From Capra hircus (Eukaryota; Chordata; Mammalia; Artiodactyla; Bovidae), in assembly GCF_001704415.2 (NCBI RefSeq), contig NC_030820.1, forward strand, positions 41,894,036 through 41,958,035: DNA of 64,000 nt, written 5' to 3'. A program made the position numbers and the translations under genes. Numbering within the stretch: the stretch's first letter is position 1; every line of letters starts with the position of its first letter. This document shows positions 38,200 to 49,721 of the stretch, in pieces. Below the pieces are notes generated by a model, which was given only the letters and a program-made list of their open reading frames with translations, did no database searches and was not told the origin of the DNA.

Positions 38200-38269
38200 A
38201 TGCCTGCCACCGGGGCGCTGCTGGCCGTCTGCGGCCTGGTCCTGGGTGTCTTGGGGAAGCCTTCACCAG
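38200..38269 (+). CDS. CST7: CST7 coding exon 1 (signal peptide)
   Basis: Encodes residues 1-23 plus the first base of codon 24. It opens with MPATGALLAV, a hydrophobic leader that aligns with the human cystatin F leader, and ends CCAG before GTAAGAG, a good donor. The following intron is about 7.4 kb. Confidence 0.95.
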
Positions 38270-41200
38270 GTAAGAGGGGATCTCCCCACTGCCTGGGTGC
38301 CATGAGCTTGCTGCTCACACGCTGTCACCACGGCACGTTCCAGGGGACCTCACAGAGGCTGCCTTTGTGGGGAGCAGGCTTTGGGGACACTGGGTGCTCT
38401 GGGGGCCAGTGAACTGTCTTCTGTTCCCCGCCATTCCTGGTGTCTGTGAGTGCCCAGAGGAGGCCCCCACCCAGGGCCCCTCCGTGGGGAGAGCTCGCAG
38501 GGTCAGGCCATTTCTGAGAGCGCATCCTTCTGGCCTCCACTGGGGGCCTGTGACTTCCCTGGGGGAACCTTTATTCTTCCAGCCAGGCCACCACTAGGGG
38601 AAGGCGAGGGGAGCTGCCAGGAAATGAGGCCGAGAGAGGGTAGGTGACTTGCCCAGTCACACAGCCCCTGAGCACCTGCCCCCATGTGCATGAGGAAGCT
38701 GTTGGCCAGAGTTGAAATGACCAGCGGCAGTGTGAGGGGTGGGGGCAGTGCCCAGGCAGCAACTGGTCTCAGCCTTCCTCTGTCTTCAAAGGGGGCTAAA
38801 GCATGGCCACAGGTGACCAGGTGGAGATGCCCAGGCAGGTGACAAGGAGACAGTCTGATCCTCTCAGTCCCTGGAGTGGTCATAGCCTCGGGAGTGGGCG
38901 ACACTACCTCGGGCTCTGGCCCATCTCGGGGATCACAGGGACCAGACACCCCGTCTCAGTCCCCTCCCCCGGGCTGCGGTCTTAGCTCACACTGTGAACC
39001 CCACGGGGCATCTCATCTGCGCCGTCTGTCCGCCTGGGACCCCCGAGTGCCCGTCCGAAGGGAAAGCCTGAGTGAGGGGCCCACATCTCCACCGCACTGG
39101 GATGGGCGTTCCTGCCCTCCCCTGCCCTAAGCTGCTTCGGCTGCCTCCCTTCCTCCCCCAACAAGGGGATGGCGAGGGGAATCCTGGCCCAGAGGCGCTG
39201 GGCACGGGCCTCTTCCCTTGGTGGGACTGCCTGTCCTCTGCCGGGGTTTGGCCCTGGACCCAGCCATCTCCAACCCCACAGGAGAGGCCTGTCCCTGCCA
39301 CGCCCCCACCCTCTGGCTGGCCGGGCCCTCCCCTGTCAGCTCTGCTCACAACCCTACAGCCCAAGATGAAGGAGGGCTCAGGGTCCAACTCACATGCAGA
39401 GGCCTTGGAAGCTCGAGCCTCTCTGAGCCTCAGTCTCGCCATCCACAAAATGGGCAAATCACCGCACCGCCTGAGGCCCAGGAGGAGCCTGGCTGCTGTG
39501 GCCCAAGGAAGGTAGTCCCCCTGGGTCTGGGGCACTAGGCAGTCGCCCACCCAAACCCCAGGTCCTGAGCCTCTGCTGGCCACAACCCCCATGCCACACA
39601 GATTCTCTCTGCTGTGACAGAGTCCAGGCCCAGTAAGAGGCTTGGAGGCCTCTGGCTGGTGGTCCAGCAGAGACAGTTCAGCCCCGGCCCCGAGTCTGCC
39701 CTCACCACAGCCCTCCTCCAAGAACAGATTCCAGAGCCTTCCACAGCAGGGGGACAGGCGCCCCCAGTGTCACGCCCTGGGCACCTGACTTCTTCCCACC
39801 CCTGGCACCGAACTGCGCTGACCTGAGCCCTTTAGAATCTGGGAAACCGCTGTGCCAATTTCTTCAGCTGTTCTACCTTCGGTTGAGAACAGAAAGCCCT
39901 TGTCTCTCAAGCTGACTCTCATCTCTCCTGGGAAGCCCCCCTAGTCAGGCTCCCAGGGGCCCAGCTTCCCACCACAGGCCACCTGGGCAGGGCCTGGGGT
40001 CCAGCCCATTAGTCACCAGCGACAGGACCCGGGCACACCTGGAGACCACCCTCCACAAGGGAGGCCCATGCTAGGCTGCATCTGGGGTTGGGGGGATGCC
40101 ACATCTCGGCATGGGGGCCCTGGCCCACCCTCTGCATTCTGAGATTTCTTTTTTCCAGCTGGGACACCGTTTACCCCTACTGCAGCCATTTTGCATATCT
40201 GATATTTGACAGTCGAGACACTATTACACAACCCGTTAGCAACAAGACCTTCCTGCGGACGGTCTCCTGTACTTTCACCACAACCCTCAGGGGTAGGTGC
40301 CATCAAGAGAGGCTCAGAGAGGTCAAGCAATTTCCCCAAGACCACACAGCCTTTGAGAGACAGAGCTGGGATTCACTCTGGGCGGGTCCCGCTGGGTTAA
40401 GGCTGGGACTAACTAGCATCCTATCTGTGCCGGGGGATACATGCATCCCCTAAACGAAGGGAGACTCATCCCTCAGAGCCCCCAGAGTATGGCTGGTGGG
40501 TGTGGCCCCACAGAACTAAGGGCAACCATTGGCTCACTGAGATGTGATATCACGAGGGGGCATGGCTTGGGGTGAACCTCCAGGCAGACCATGGACACCA
40601 GCACCCCAGTTCCTGGGCATGACCCCTTCCCCCGGTTTGAGCTCCAGGCTCTGCCCACAACAAGGGCCCCATGAAGCTGGCAGGGAAGCAACCACTGGGA
40701 GGAAACCCCCAGGGACACGGGGTGGGGGGTGGGCCTTCAGCAGAGACGTCAGTGTTCCACTCCTGGGCACCCTGGTTCTCTTCTCAGGTTCCCCTCGCCT
40801 CCCAGGCACACCTAGAACATTCCTGAAACAGGAAGGGGTGGGGAGCCTCGGGCCGCCCAGGAGCCCCCTTGCCCTTCCACACCAGGAAACTCCCCTCCCC
40901 GCAGGGCTGCTCATCCACCCACTGGGAGAGACTGCAAGGCCAGGCCCAGCCCCCTCCCCAGTTTCAGTGCCTGGACCCCGGCCAGCATCCCAGGCTTCAG
41001 TGCCTCCCACGTGTCTTCATTTTTTAGAAAAGCAAGTTAAGGGACATTTGTTTACATAAAACATTTGCTACTGATTCATTTTATAGCTGGTCCTTGTCAG
41101 AAAGTTGCTGTCCTCTCCCGGGATGCTTTCTGAACGTTTGGGGGTGATTCGAGGGCAGACCCCGTCCTCTGTAACCTGCATGGGAACAGTTAACTGTTGC

Positions 41201-44200
41201 TGCCACCCACGGGGCTGGGGGCAGCATCCCCTGAGCTCCGGCCCACCTGGTCAGCAGTGGACCTGCCCTGATCCCTAGATGCCTGTGAAGTGCCCACACA
41301 CTCCTGGTGGGAGCAGAGTGCCCCACCCCATGAGGGCAAGCACAGGGCCTGGCCATCGAGGGCACAGGCAGGGGGCCAGTGTTGGTTCTGAAGAAGGGGT
41401 TGTCCAGCAGGGAGGGCAGGAGCTGGAGGAGTCGTCACTTGGGATTCTGATGGAAAGTTAACTTTTCAGCCAGAAACACCAGAACAGTTCTTGACACTTT
41501 GCTTCCCACTGTGATCACCAGGAGAGGAGAGTCCTTGATTCCCTTGAATCCGGGGCTAAAGAGGCCTGGGGTAACTTCACAGAAGGGAGTGGCCAGGGAG
41601 TCCACGGGGGCGGCCTGGTCTGAGCCACCCGGGGGTCAGTGGGAGCAGCCTTGGTGGTGTCAGGGCGAGCGGGCAGGGTCTGCTAAGAGCCAGCCCTCCA
41701 CAGGTTCCTGCCCATGACCTGTTACCCTGGTCTGAGACGACACCCTGTCTCCACCAGGGGCGTCTGCTCTGGCCGCGGGAAGGCTGGGCCTCTGCCGTCC
41801 TCCTATCTACAGGCCTTTGTGCTCCTGCCCAGGGTCTCATCCGGGTGTCATGACAACTGTGTCCCCGGGGGCAGCCAGACCCCCCACTTGGTGCCCGCCA
41901 CCTGCCGCCGTCCCCCTAACCTCCCCAAGTCCCTGGGCCCTCCATGTCTTCTTTGTCGAATCTCCTGCCACCTGAGTTATTTCTTCCAGACCAGCTGAAG
42001 AGCTCTTTCTCTCCCAGGAGGCGTGAGGGAGCCTCCTCTCTCCTTCCTGACTCAGCCCACCCCCCTCAGGAGTCTGCCCACCTCCATCTCCCCTGTGCCC
42101 CTCAGGGCTGCAGCCCTCACTGCCGCACCTCATCCGGAGACCTCACTTCCCTCCTAGCTGCCCCTGGGTGTGGGAGGCAGAGCATTTGTTCCTCCTCACA
42201 ACCTCACCTCCTGGTGGTCCTCTCAGCCCATGTCAACAGGCCACCACCTGCCACCAGGGTGAGTCACAGTCCCGCTCCGGGCCCCACACCCAGCCTGCAG
42301 CTCAGGGCTCTCTCTGCTCTCCTTTACCACCCTCCACCCCCCACGCACCTCTCGGCCCTCTAACTGGTCCCCACCTGGCTCCCTCATGAAGCCCTTTCTG
42401 CCAGGTCACTGTCACCATCACTGTCCCCCACCTTCTGGACTGTGTGCCCCCCTAGCCCCTGGCATCACTCCCAGCACCCCTCCGGAAATACTTCTTGAGA
42501 GAAAGAGTGCAGCTTTAGAACCTGGAGTTAAACCCCCCTGCACCCCTTGGAGGCCTGTTACTCCCTGTAGATGGGGTGGAGGTGCGAGGAAGACAGCCCC
42601 CAGGACCCCCTCGGCGGGGGTGGGGGGCTGGCTACCTGACTGGGACCCTGGCACCCACCCGGCTGCCGATCTTCTCGAAGAAGACCCCCCACCCCAACCT
42701 TGGGCTTATTCTGTCCCCAGCTTTTCCCTGTTGATGTCTTGAAGAATCATTCTGAAAATAGGTTTGACTTTTTAACTTTTTCAAACTAAAAATGAGGTTC
42801 TATCGTTTGCTTCGACAGCTCTGCTGACAAAGCCTCAGTGAACTGAAGCCTGTATTTTAGGAAATGTAGTTAAAAATAAACCAAGTTCAATGATTCTCAT
42901 AACCTCTGTAATTTTACCGAAATCACTTAGGAGCTGACGTCACATGCTTGGGAGGGACGTTCATAGGTCCGGCCTCGCCTAGTTTCACTTCGTTATTATT
43001 AATACAATCATGTTAAGTTCAACTGAAATGACATTTAATACGTTTTATTTAAAAAACAGGTGACAGTTGATTATCTTTGCAACACTGAGTGAGCGCTAAT
43101 GTTTTTGTTATACTTTTCTATATTTTTCAAGTTTCCTACCAGATAGGCAAGCCTATAATCAGAAAAGGCACTGTATGTAATTTGCACAAAGGGGAAATCG
43201 ACAGCCATGGGTATAGGCCTACAAACACACGGGAGACTGGGCTCCTGCCCACCAGGTGCTCCTGCTGTTTATGGACTATGCTGATGAGCAATCAAGCTGT
43301 TCTCCCAAAAGAAAACCACACGACTTCCCGGCGTCAACAGCAGGCCAGGAGCCCTCCAGCACCGGAGTCAGAGCCACGGGCTCAGGGCCCAGACGGCCAA
43401 CCAACACAGCTGCCATGTCCAGAGACCTCAGCCATGGCCGGCGTCTGTGGGACATCACATGAGGGCCGGGTCACTGCAAAGGAGAGTCTCAGAGACGCTG
43501 GGGACAGTTTTGTGGGGGACCAGTGACAGCATTCCGTGCTGGGAGATTCTCACCAGAGTGGAGCAGGCCCCTAGCTGAGCGGGCCTCACAGAGGCATCCA
43601 GAGCTCCCTCTCGACCAGGGACCCAGCTGGGCCCACCTGCCAGAAGGGGTCCCGCTCGGGCAGCCAGTGCCAGTCCCCCTGACAAAGAGGCTGTCACAGG
43701 CGCCAGCGGGTCACACATAGGGTCAGGGGCCCTACAGAGACCCAGATGGGGCCCACACCTTCTCTGCCCATGGCCAGCACCCCCTCCATGCTCCACCCAC
43801 ACGGAGAGGAAACCCCTCAGCTGGGCTGATGCGGCCGGCCTGGCCGGCCTTGTTGTCACTTCTGGTTGGGGTCTCCTGTGCCTGCTGCCACGTCAGACGC
43901 CCAGTTCTAAGGAGGGCTTCATGAAGACCTCAACCGACGGTGGAACTAGCCTCCTCTGGGAGCCTCAATCTAAGCCACAGGATCACTGACACCCCAGCAA
44001 TACCACCCTGCCGAGCTGAGCTGGGTGTCTGCCATGTCCCAACCTCTGCTAGGACCCATGGACAGGCTGGTCCCAGGAAAGGTTCCAGCATCTCTGACTG
44101 ACCCCAGCCCAGGCTCCTGGGCACACAGACCCACACAGGCCATGCTGCCAGGCGCCTGGGCCCCAGCCCAACCAGCCAACTGGGCCTAACCCCCACCCAC

Positions 44201-47200
44201 CCCCAGCTCAAGTTGAAGGTCCTCTCGGCCCGTGAGCCTTATGACTGGGGGTCTCTGTCCCCCAGTCCAGCCCCTGAGGAATGAAGCCCCCACACGCTGC
44301 TGACCTCACAGCATGGTTTCCCTCCCAGGAGTCAAGATTTCTTCACAACCAGGGAGCTGTGCATCCTCTGATAGTGGGGCCCACACCCAGCACCCCAAGT
44401 CTGCAGTCCCAGCAAGTCCCCCGTGAGGAGGGACCCAGGCAGCGCTGACCCCTCTCCACATTCTACGCCTGGAAGCTCGTCCACACGTCTGTGGCTCCGG
44501 CCTGCCCACCTTGTGTTGACCCCAGCCCCACTGAATCCTCCACAAGGTGCTCCCCAAGGGAGGCAGAGTAACCCTCCAGGCAGCACAGGCCAACAGACCA
44601 TCCACACTGGCCAGAACGCAGCTGAGCCTGGACTCGGGCCATGCATGATACGAGGACCCCACACTCCACACAACTCAGAGGAAGACCACAGCTGAGCAGG
44701 CACCGGGGGATGGGTCCACGCCGGGTCACCTCGGGCACAAGATGACTTCAGGAAAATCGGGGGAATTCCTAGTAAAGAGAAGTAATCTACTGCCCAAACC
44801 CTCCGCCCGTTCTCCCTCCCCCACAATTTTGATTTTAATGCACAAGTAGTCTGTGACCACTGCAGCAAAACTGAGAAATGTTGGCTTGAAAAAGTCAGCC
44901 CTGAACCACCAACTACAATTTCTGCCATCCACCTGCTTCCTGAACTTCCAGAGGAGCGGCACATGGGTGACCTGGAAACCTGGCAGCTAGCACACGGGTG
45001 CCCCGGGGACCTGGCGGCTAGCACACAGGTGCCCTGGAAACCTGGCAGCTAGCACACAAATGCCCCGGGGACCTGGCAGCTAGCACACAGGTGCCCCGGG
45101 GACCTGGTGGCTAGCACACGGGTGCCCTGGGGACCTGGCAGCCTGGTGGTTTCAGTCCAGAGTCCCGGGAGTGATGGACGGCCTCCAGGCACCTCCCCCT
45201 CGGCCACTTGCTGGAGACAAGCAGAGGGGTCGGAGCCAGAGGGCAGCCTCAGAGACCAGGGGCGACTTCTCTGCACACCAGGGCTCATTCTGACAGAGGC
45301 TCTTGCGGGCTGTCCAGGTTCCTGTGACCGTCAGAGACGACCTGGCTTCTGAAAGGGGCCAGGCAGGCAGGGACGGGACTTCTTACCCATCTCTCTGCTC
45401 CCCACCACACTGGCCCTTCGCTGGGGACAGGACAGCCACGGAGACACACAGGACATGCACCAGGAGGTGCGGGGTAGATGGGCCGGGAGGGTACACAGCC
45501 AGGGGCAGGGGGGACAGGCAAGGTCGGCAGATGGGGAGGTGGACGAGTGGGGGCCACACTGGGAGCAGAGGTGGGAGGCATGATCCTTGGGCCAAGCCCC
45601 CATCCCTCAGCAAAGTTCTCATCTGGTTCTGTTTCTCATCCAGACTTTTGCTCCCAGATCCTTAAGTCAGATGTGAAACCAGGATTTCCCAAGACCATCA
45701 AGACCAACAACCCAGATGTCCTCAGGGCGGCCCGACACAGCGCCGAGAGCTTCAACAACTGCAGCAATGACGCCTTCTTGTTCCGGGAGTCCCGCATCAG
45801 CAGAGCCCTTGTCCAGGTGAGGTCTGGGCTCGCAACAGCGCAGGGCGGCCAGGTCTGACCAGATCTGACCTCCCAGAACCAGCCTGGGGCCACCAGCGTC
45901 AGGCTCCAAGGCTGGCACCATCTCTCAGCAGACCAGGCTTCCCCAGGGTGGACAGTGCAGTCCCTGGAGCGGGGCCACAAGCTGCACTGCTACCCACCTT
46001 CAGGGCTGCCTGAGGGTGGCTCCGCCACAGCCCCAAAGCACCTCTGGCCACGCTGCCCCCACTGTGCCCCGTCCCCACGTCACATCCTGGGAGGTCCCCA
46101 TGCTTCTCAGCGACCCCGTATGGGAGGCCTGATGTTCCCCACACAGGGACCCCATGGGGTAGTCAGGCCTGGCTCCTGAGCACACAGGTCGAGGGTACAG
46201 GACCCAGTCACTCACCCCCTAAAAGCAGGGGCCCAGGGCAGCCGGTCACAAGCTTCACATCCACTGATCCGAGGACGCAGGCTGCCCAACACACCTGGCA
46301 TGCTGACACACACTCACAGTCACCCCCTGGGCACAGGATTGGCAGGTGACTGTGTTCTCTCTCTCTGGCGATTGCCAACTCTGAGAGCAGGGTGCTGTCT
46401 GGATCGTGGAGGTCGGTCTGCGCGGGTGAAAGCTGCATCAGGGCTCTAGGGGCCCAGACAGGGGGATCAGGGTCTTCCCTCCCCACTGCCTGCAGGAACC
46501 TGGGCCGAAGCCTGGAGGGAGGGAGGTGGCCCCCAGCTCACTCCCTCTCTCACCATGTCCTGGACCCAGTGTCCCAGGCCCACCCTCTGTCCCCTCAGAT
46601 AGTGAAAGGCCTGAAGTTCATGCTGGATGTGGACATCGGCAGAACCACCTGCAGGAAGACCGGGCACGCAAACCTGGATGACTGCGGCTTCCAGACCAAC
46701 CGCACCCTGCAGTGGGTAAGAGGAGGGTCTCGCCTCCCCGCCCTCACACTCCTCAACCGCCTCCACAGCCTCGAAGTCACCCTCAGCACTTCTCTCCCCG
46801 TGAGGCTCCAGATCCCACCCCGACACCAGAGGGTGGGAGGCGGCCCCCTGGGACTTCCCAAACACCCAGCCCTCCTCGCTCCCAGAAGCACGTGTCCAGG
46901 AGCACACACTGAAGGCATGGAGGTGTGGGCGGAGCAGAAACACCTTTGACCTAATTCAGAAACTATATATACACACTGAGGGAGAGCAGAGGCGGCAGAA
47001 CTTAGGGTTAGTCGCTCAGTCATGTCCGATTCTTTGTGACCGCACAGACTGAAGCCTGCCAGGCTCCTCTGTCCATGGGATTCTCCAGGCAAGAGTACTT
47101 GAGTGGGTTGCCAGCAGCAAAACCTGGTAATCTAAAAACAGAGGTGTGGAGGATGTGCTGTTTTCTTCTTTTTGGCTGTGCTTGGTCTTTGTTGCTGGAA

Positions 47201-47758
47201 GTGGCCTACTTGCTAGTCGTGGTGCAGGGGCTTCTCACTGCGGAGGCTTCTCTCGCTGCGAAGCGCAAGCTCAGTAGTTGTGATTCATGGGCTTGGTTGC
47301 CCCACAGCATGTGGGGTCTTCACGGAAGAGGGATCAAATTCGTGCCCCCACGCTGGCAGTGGACTCTTAACCAATCGACTGCCAGGGAAGCCCAAGTGTG
47401 TATTCTTGAATTACACCTGCAACTTTCCTATAGATTTGAAGTTTTTCAAAATAAAGTCTGGGCAGGAAGAGAATTCTTCAGTAAAGAAAACACACAGGCC
47501 TATGTGTGGGTGCACACGCAGATGTGCACACGTGAACACATGCACATAAGCACACGTGTGTGTACATAACCCCCCCCCCAAGGCAGTGGCACTGGAAACC
47601 CACTTCTGCAGCAGGTGGGGGTACCCTGGTGGGGTGGGCAGCCTCCGGGAAGGGAACCCTCAGGCCACCCCTCCTTTCAGACCCTCAGCTGCTACTCTGA
47701 AGTCTGGGTCATCCCCTGGCTGCAGACTACCGAGGTGTCCGTCCTCCACTGTCACTGA
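38200..47758 (+). CDS. CST7: Cystatin F (leukocystatin), complete four-exon gene
   Basis: Coding exons are 38200-38269, 45644-45816, 46599-46715 and 47681-47758; joined they give 145 codons, the length of human cystatin F, with GT-AG introns at the phases expected for type-2 cystatins. Residues 1-19 form a signal peptide. Visible family features are Gly37 near the mature N-terminus, the QIVKG papain-binding loop at 81-85 (split by intron 2), the Pro-Trp loop at 132-133, and four Cys for the two conserved disulfides (99/110, 124/144). The extra Cys26 and Cys63, which link the inactive dimer in cystatin F, are both present. N-glycosylation sequons lie at Asn62 and Asn115. Cystatin F is made as a dimer by NK, T and myeloid cells, is delivered to endolysosomes, and after N-terminal cleavage inhibits cathepsins such as cathepsin C. 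Trp120 at the exon 3 edge replaces the Gln I recall in human. The start is chosen by alignment with the human signal peptide. Confidence 0.97.
38627..38680 (+). mobile_element. MIR fragment
   Basis: GAGGGTAGGTGACTTGCCCAG, TCACACAGCCCCTGAGC fit the MIR core. Confidence 0.5.
39395..39470 (-). mobile_element. MIR fragment
   Basis: GAGCCTCAGTCTCGCCATCC followed by ACAAAATGGGCAAATC is antisense MIR. Confidence 0.55.
40238..40395 (+). mobile_element. MIR SINE in CST7 intron 1
   Basis: AGAGAGGCTCAGAGAGGTCAAGC, CCAAGACCACACAGCC and CAGAGCTGGGATTCACTC are the MIR core and 3' part. Confidence 0.75.
42730..43130. promoter_or_regulatory. AT-rich intronic island with a CRE palindrome (candidate enhancer)
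   Basis: A repeat-free AT-rich island in a GC-rich intron. It contains TGACGTCA (42935-42942), a perfect CRE/ATF site, plus AATAAACCAAG and ATTATTAATACAATCATG. Enhancer role for CST7 is inferred. Confidence 0.35.
44965..45145. repeat. 31-bp minisatellite, six copies
   Basis: Units of the type GGGTGCCCCGGGGACCTGGCG followed by GCTAGCACAC, 31 bp each; the sixth diverges at its end. Variants alternate between CCTGGAAACC and CCCCGGGGACC. Lies in CST7 intron 1, about 500 bp before exon 2. Confidence 0.93.
45644..45816 (+). CDS. CST7: CST7 coding exon 2
   Basis: 173 nt after a TTTCTCATCCAG acceptor and before a GTGAGG donor. It encodes residues 24-81, including the dimer cysteines (DFCSQ and NNCSND contexts), the KPGFPKTIKT block that is nearly identical to human cystatin F, and ends with the Gln that starts the inhibitory QxVxG loop. 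Confidence 0.97.
45817..46598 (+). other. CST7: CST7 intron 2
   Basis: A 782-bp GC-rich intron between a GTGAGG donor and a CCCCTCAG acceptor. No repeat or other feature is recognised in it. Confidence 0.9.
46599..46715 (+). CDS. CST7: CST7 coding exon 3
   Basis: 117 nt (39 codons, phase 0 at both ends) after CCCCTCAG and before GTAAGA. It encodes the rest of the QIVKG loop, the IGRTTC strand, the LDDC turn and the glycosylation sequon Asn-Arg-Thr. The last codon is TGG (Trp120), immediately at the donor. Confidence 0.96.
47005..47113 (-). mobile_element. Bov-A SINE fragment in CST7 intron 3
   Basis: Antisense: TTAGTCGCTCAGTCATGTCC, GCCAGGCTCCTCTGTCCATGG, GAGTACTTGAGTGGGTTGCC. Confidence 0.9.
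47161..47393 (-). mobile_element. CHR-type SINE in CST7 intron 3
   Basis: Antisense: TTTTTGGCTGTGCTTGGTC, CTTCTCTCGCTGCGAAGCGC, and the head as CGACTGCCAGGGAAGCCC. Near full length. Confidence 0.85.
47681..47758 (+). CDS. CST7: CST7 coding exon 4 with stop
   Basis: 25 codons plus TGA after CTCCTTTCAG. Encodes SCYSEVW, the second-hairpin IPW motif that contacts papain-like proteases, and the C-terminal VLHCH ending typical of cystatin F. Confidence 0.97.
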   Translation, partial: TLSCYSEVWVIPWLQTTEVSVLHCH

Positions 47759-48105
47759 CCGCCGCCTCCCAGCTCTGTCCCTGCTGTCACCAGTCCTCGG
47801 GAACGGCATCTGCCAGGAACAGAACGGTGGCGCCAGGAGCCCACAGATAGCCACGTCGTTGCTGGGATGGGAAGCCAGTCTGCACAGATGGGGCAAGTCC
47901 TCTGGTGCGAGTTACACAGGTTCTCAACCCCAAGGGCCCTCCCACCCGACTGCCCCGAGGTCCCAGGCCCTCGAGGAAAGCCCAGAGGGCCGTCCTTCAG
48001 GCTGAATAATCATCCCAGCACTGGGCAGGGACCCGACCAGCTCAGTAACGACCTCCAAGGTGAACACTTAGGAAGAAACCTGAATAAAGAACTGACCCCC
48101 TCAAA
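47759..48105 (+). other. CST7: CST7 3' UTR (predicted)
   Basis: Non-coding sequence from the CST7 stop to about 20 bp after the first AATAAA. The end point is inferred from the poly(A) signal only. Confidence 0.6.
48083..48088 (+). terminator. CST7: CST7 polyadenylation signal AATAAA
   Basis: Canonical AATAAA in GAATAAAGAACTG, 325 bp after the stop codon and followed within about 30 bp by T/G-containing sequence. It is the only AATAAA between the two genes in this orientation that sits at a sensible distance. Confidence 0.65.
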
Positions 48106-49159
48106 GCTCTGCCTGGTGCTTGCCCCACTGAGGGGAGAACTTGAAAGGCAGCTCAGTGATGGGAGGGCCCGCCGTACGGAGGGGCACGGCAGGAACCCCG
48201 GGACCAGCGCCTCGGAACACCCCCGTGGGGCCACCACGCCTGACGCAGCACACAGGCTCTGAACTCCCCTCTATCTTCACGCACCAACACGCACTGGAGC
48301 ACAAGGCCAGGTTTCTCCTGACAACCATGGGGCCACCCAATGCTGCCCCACAGGCCTCACGGGACATCAGAACGGAGAGGTGTTGGGGGAGCGGCCCCAG
48401 GGCACCCCCAACCGAGTCCCCCGTGCCCATGACGGTGTCACGAACTGCAGGGGGAGGGTGTCAGCCAGCAGGAACCTCAAGGCCCGCACTGCCACCCGGT
48501 CTGCATGCTTTTTGAAACACAGCAGCTCTGCTCTCAGAGCGAATGAGTCTGACAGCGGCAAGCTGCGCCTCCATCTCATTCAGTGTCACCGGGAAAACGT
48601 CAAGTTAAGGACCCAGGATTCTAAGACGCACAGAGGTACCACCAAGAAGGAACACTCAGGTGTCACACTGACCGAAACCAAACTCCAGCCAGCCAGCCCA
48701 CCCTGAGTGTTCCCCAGCCTCCCCGCCAGGCCTCCGCCCCTGACCATCAGCCGTGGAGACTGGGATCCAGCTCCAGGCCCCCTCCCCACCCCCACCCCGG
48801 GCTGCAGACGGACCAGGCTCTGAGGAACACCCACTGCCCGGTGGACTAACCACCTGCAAGGCTTAGTCTCACTGCGGCCCAGCCTTGGTGCCAGGGACCC
48901 GTAGGTCTGAGCCCTGGGCTGAGCGGTCACCCTGCCCCCTGCCCCCAGCCGCCTGCACCTCTGGGAAGGTCCCTCCCCAGCCTCCACTCCCAGTGAGACT
49001 CGGTCAGTCTCCCTGTATCATTAAGAGCTCAGCACACGTGAAAACGCTTCAGCACGGCAGCGCGAACGCTGACGACAGAACCTCAGTGTGAGGCCTCAGT
49101 CCTGTGAAAGGCAGTGGCGGAGCACTGACGGTGTTTTTGTAACAAATGAAGCAGCACAC
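48106..49159. other. CST7-APMAP intergenic stretch
   Basis: GC-rich unique-looking sequence between the two convergent 3' ends. No gene, RNA or repeat is recognised. Confidence 0.5.
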
Positions 49160-49177
49160 AATGAATGAATCATTTGC

Positions 49178-49183
49178 TTTAAT
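49178..49183 (-). terminator. APMAP: Candidate APMAP polyadenylation signal ATTAAA
   Basis: ATTAAA on the - strand (TTTAAT on +) followed 15-40 bp downstream by T/G-rich sequence. No AATAAA is visible on the - strand between here and the stop codon. The position is plausible but unproven. Confidence 0.4.
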
Positions 49184-49708
49184 TTTAAGAGCATGTTACC
49201 AATTCACATTACAACAAATCCATTTTATATTTACAACAAAAGTCTATCGTATATTTAAGACTAATGAAGCTACACTTTACACCTTACCATGGCAAATAAC
49301 CACAAAGAACACAGGAAATGACACTTTGAGACAGAGAAGCAACACCTGAGTCAGGAAAAAAAAAAGACACCTTTGCTGAAAACTGTGAAAAGCTACCAGC
49401 TCCCCTGCACTGACAGCGCAGCCCTCGGCTCCCGGCTCCCAACCAAGAAACGTTCAGGGTCAGTGCGCTTGAGCTGTGTTTTCATGGCAGAATGGTCAGG
49501 TTTTACCCGACTCTCCCCGCAGACGTCATACACGGGTGCACTGTTGCCTATTAAACACCATTTCCCGTGAGGTTACATCACCTGACAGGACACGGGTCAC
49601 TGCCACGCGGCCAGTCTGACTGCTCTGCACAGCTGTGTGGGGAGCTGGCCCTCAGCAGAAGATGACCCGGGACGGGCCCCCATCAGACTGACTGTTCTCC
49701 CCTAAAAT

Positions 49709-49721
49709 GGGGGGGGGGGGG
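49709..49721 (+). repeat. Run of 13 G
   Basis: An uninterrupted G13 within AAAATGGGGGGGGGGGGGCC. Prone to length variation and sequencing error. Confidence 0.9.

Larger units (their letters stand above)
38270..45643 (+). other. CST7: CST7 intron 1
   Basis: A GC-rich 7.4-kb intron. It contains MIR fragments (38627-38680, 39395-39470, 40238-40395), an AT-rich island with a CRE palindrome (42730-43130) and a 31-bp minisatellite (44965-45145). No Bov-tA SINE is seen in it, unlike the flanks. No further exon is recognised. Confidence 0.85.
46716..47680 (+). other. CST7: CST7 intron 3
   Basis: A 965-bp intron, a third of which is two SINEs in antisense (Bov-A at 47005-47113, CHR-type at 47161-47393), followed by a CA-rich stretch and a run of ten C at 47570-47579. 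Confidence 0.9.

Noticed and set aside
37900..38412. 206-codon frame reading through CST7 exon 1
   Set aside because: It includes the true exon 1 codons by frame coincidence and then runs into intron 1. The donor at 38270 and the human alignment define the real exon end.
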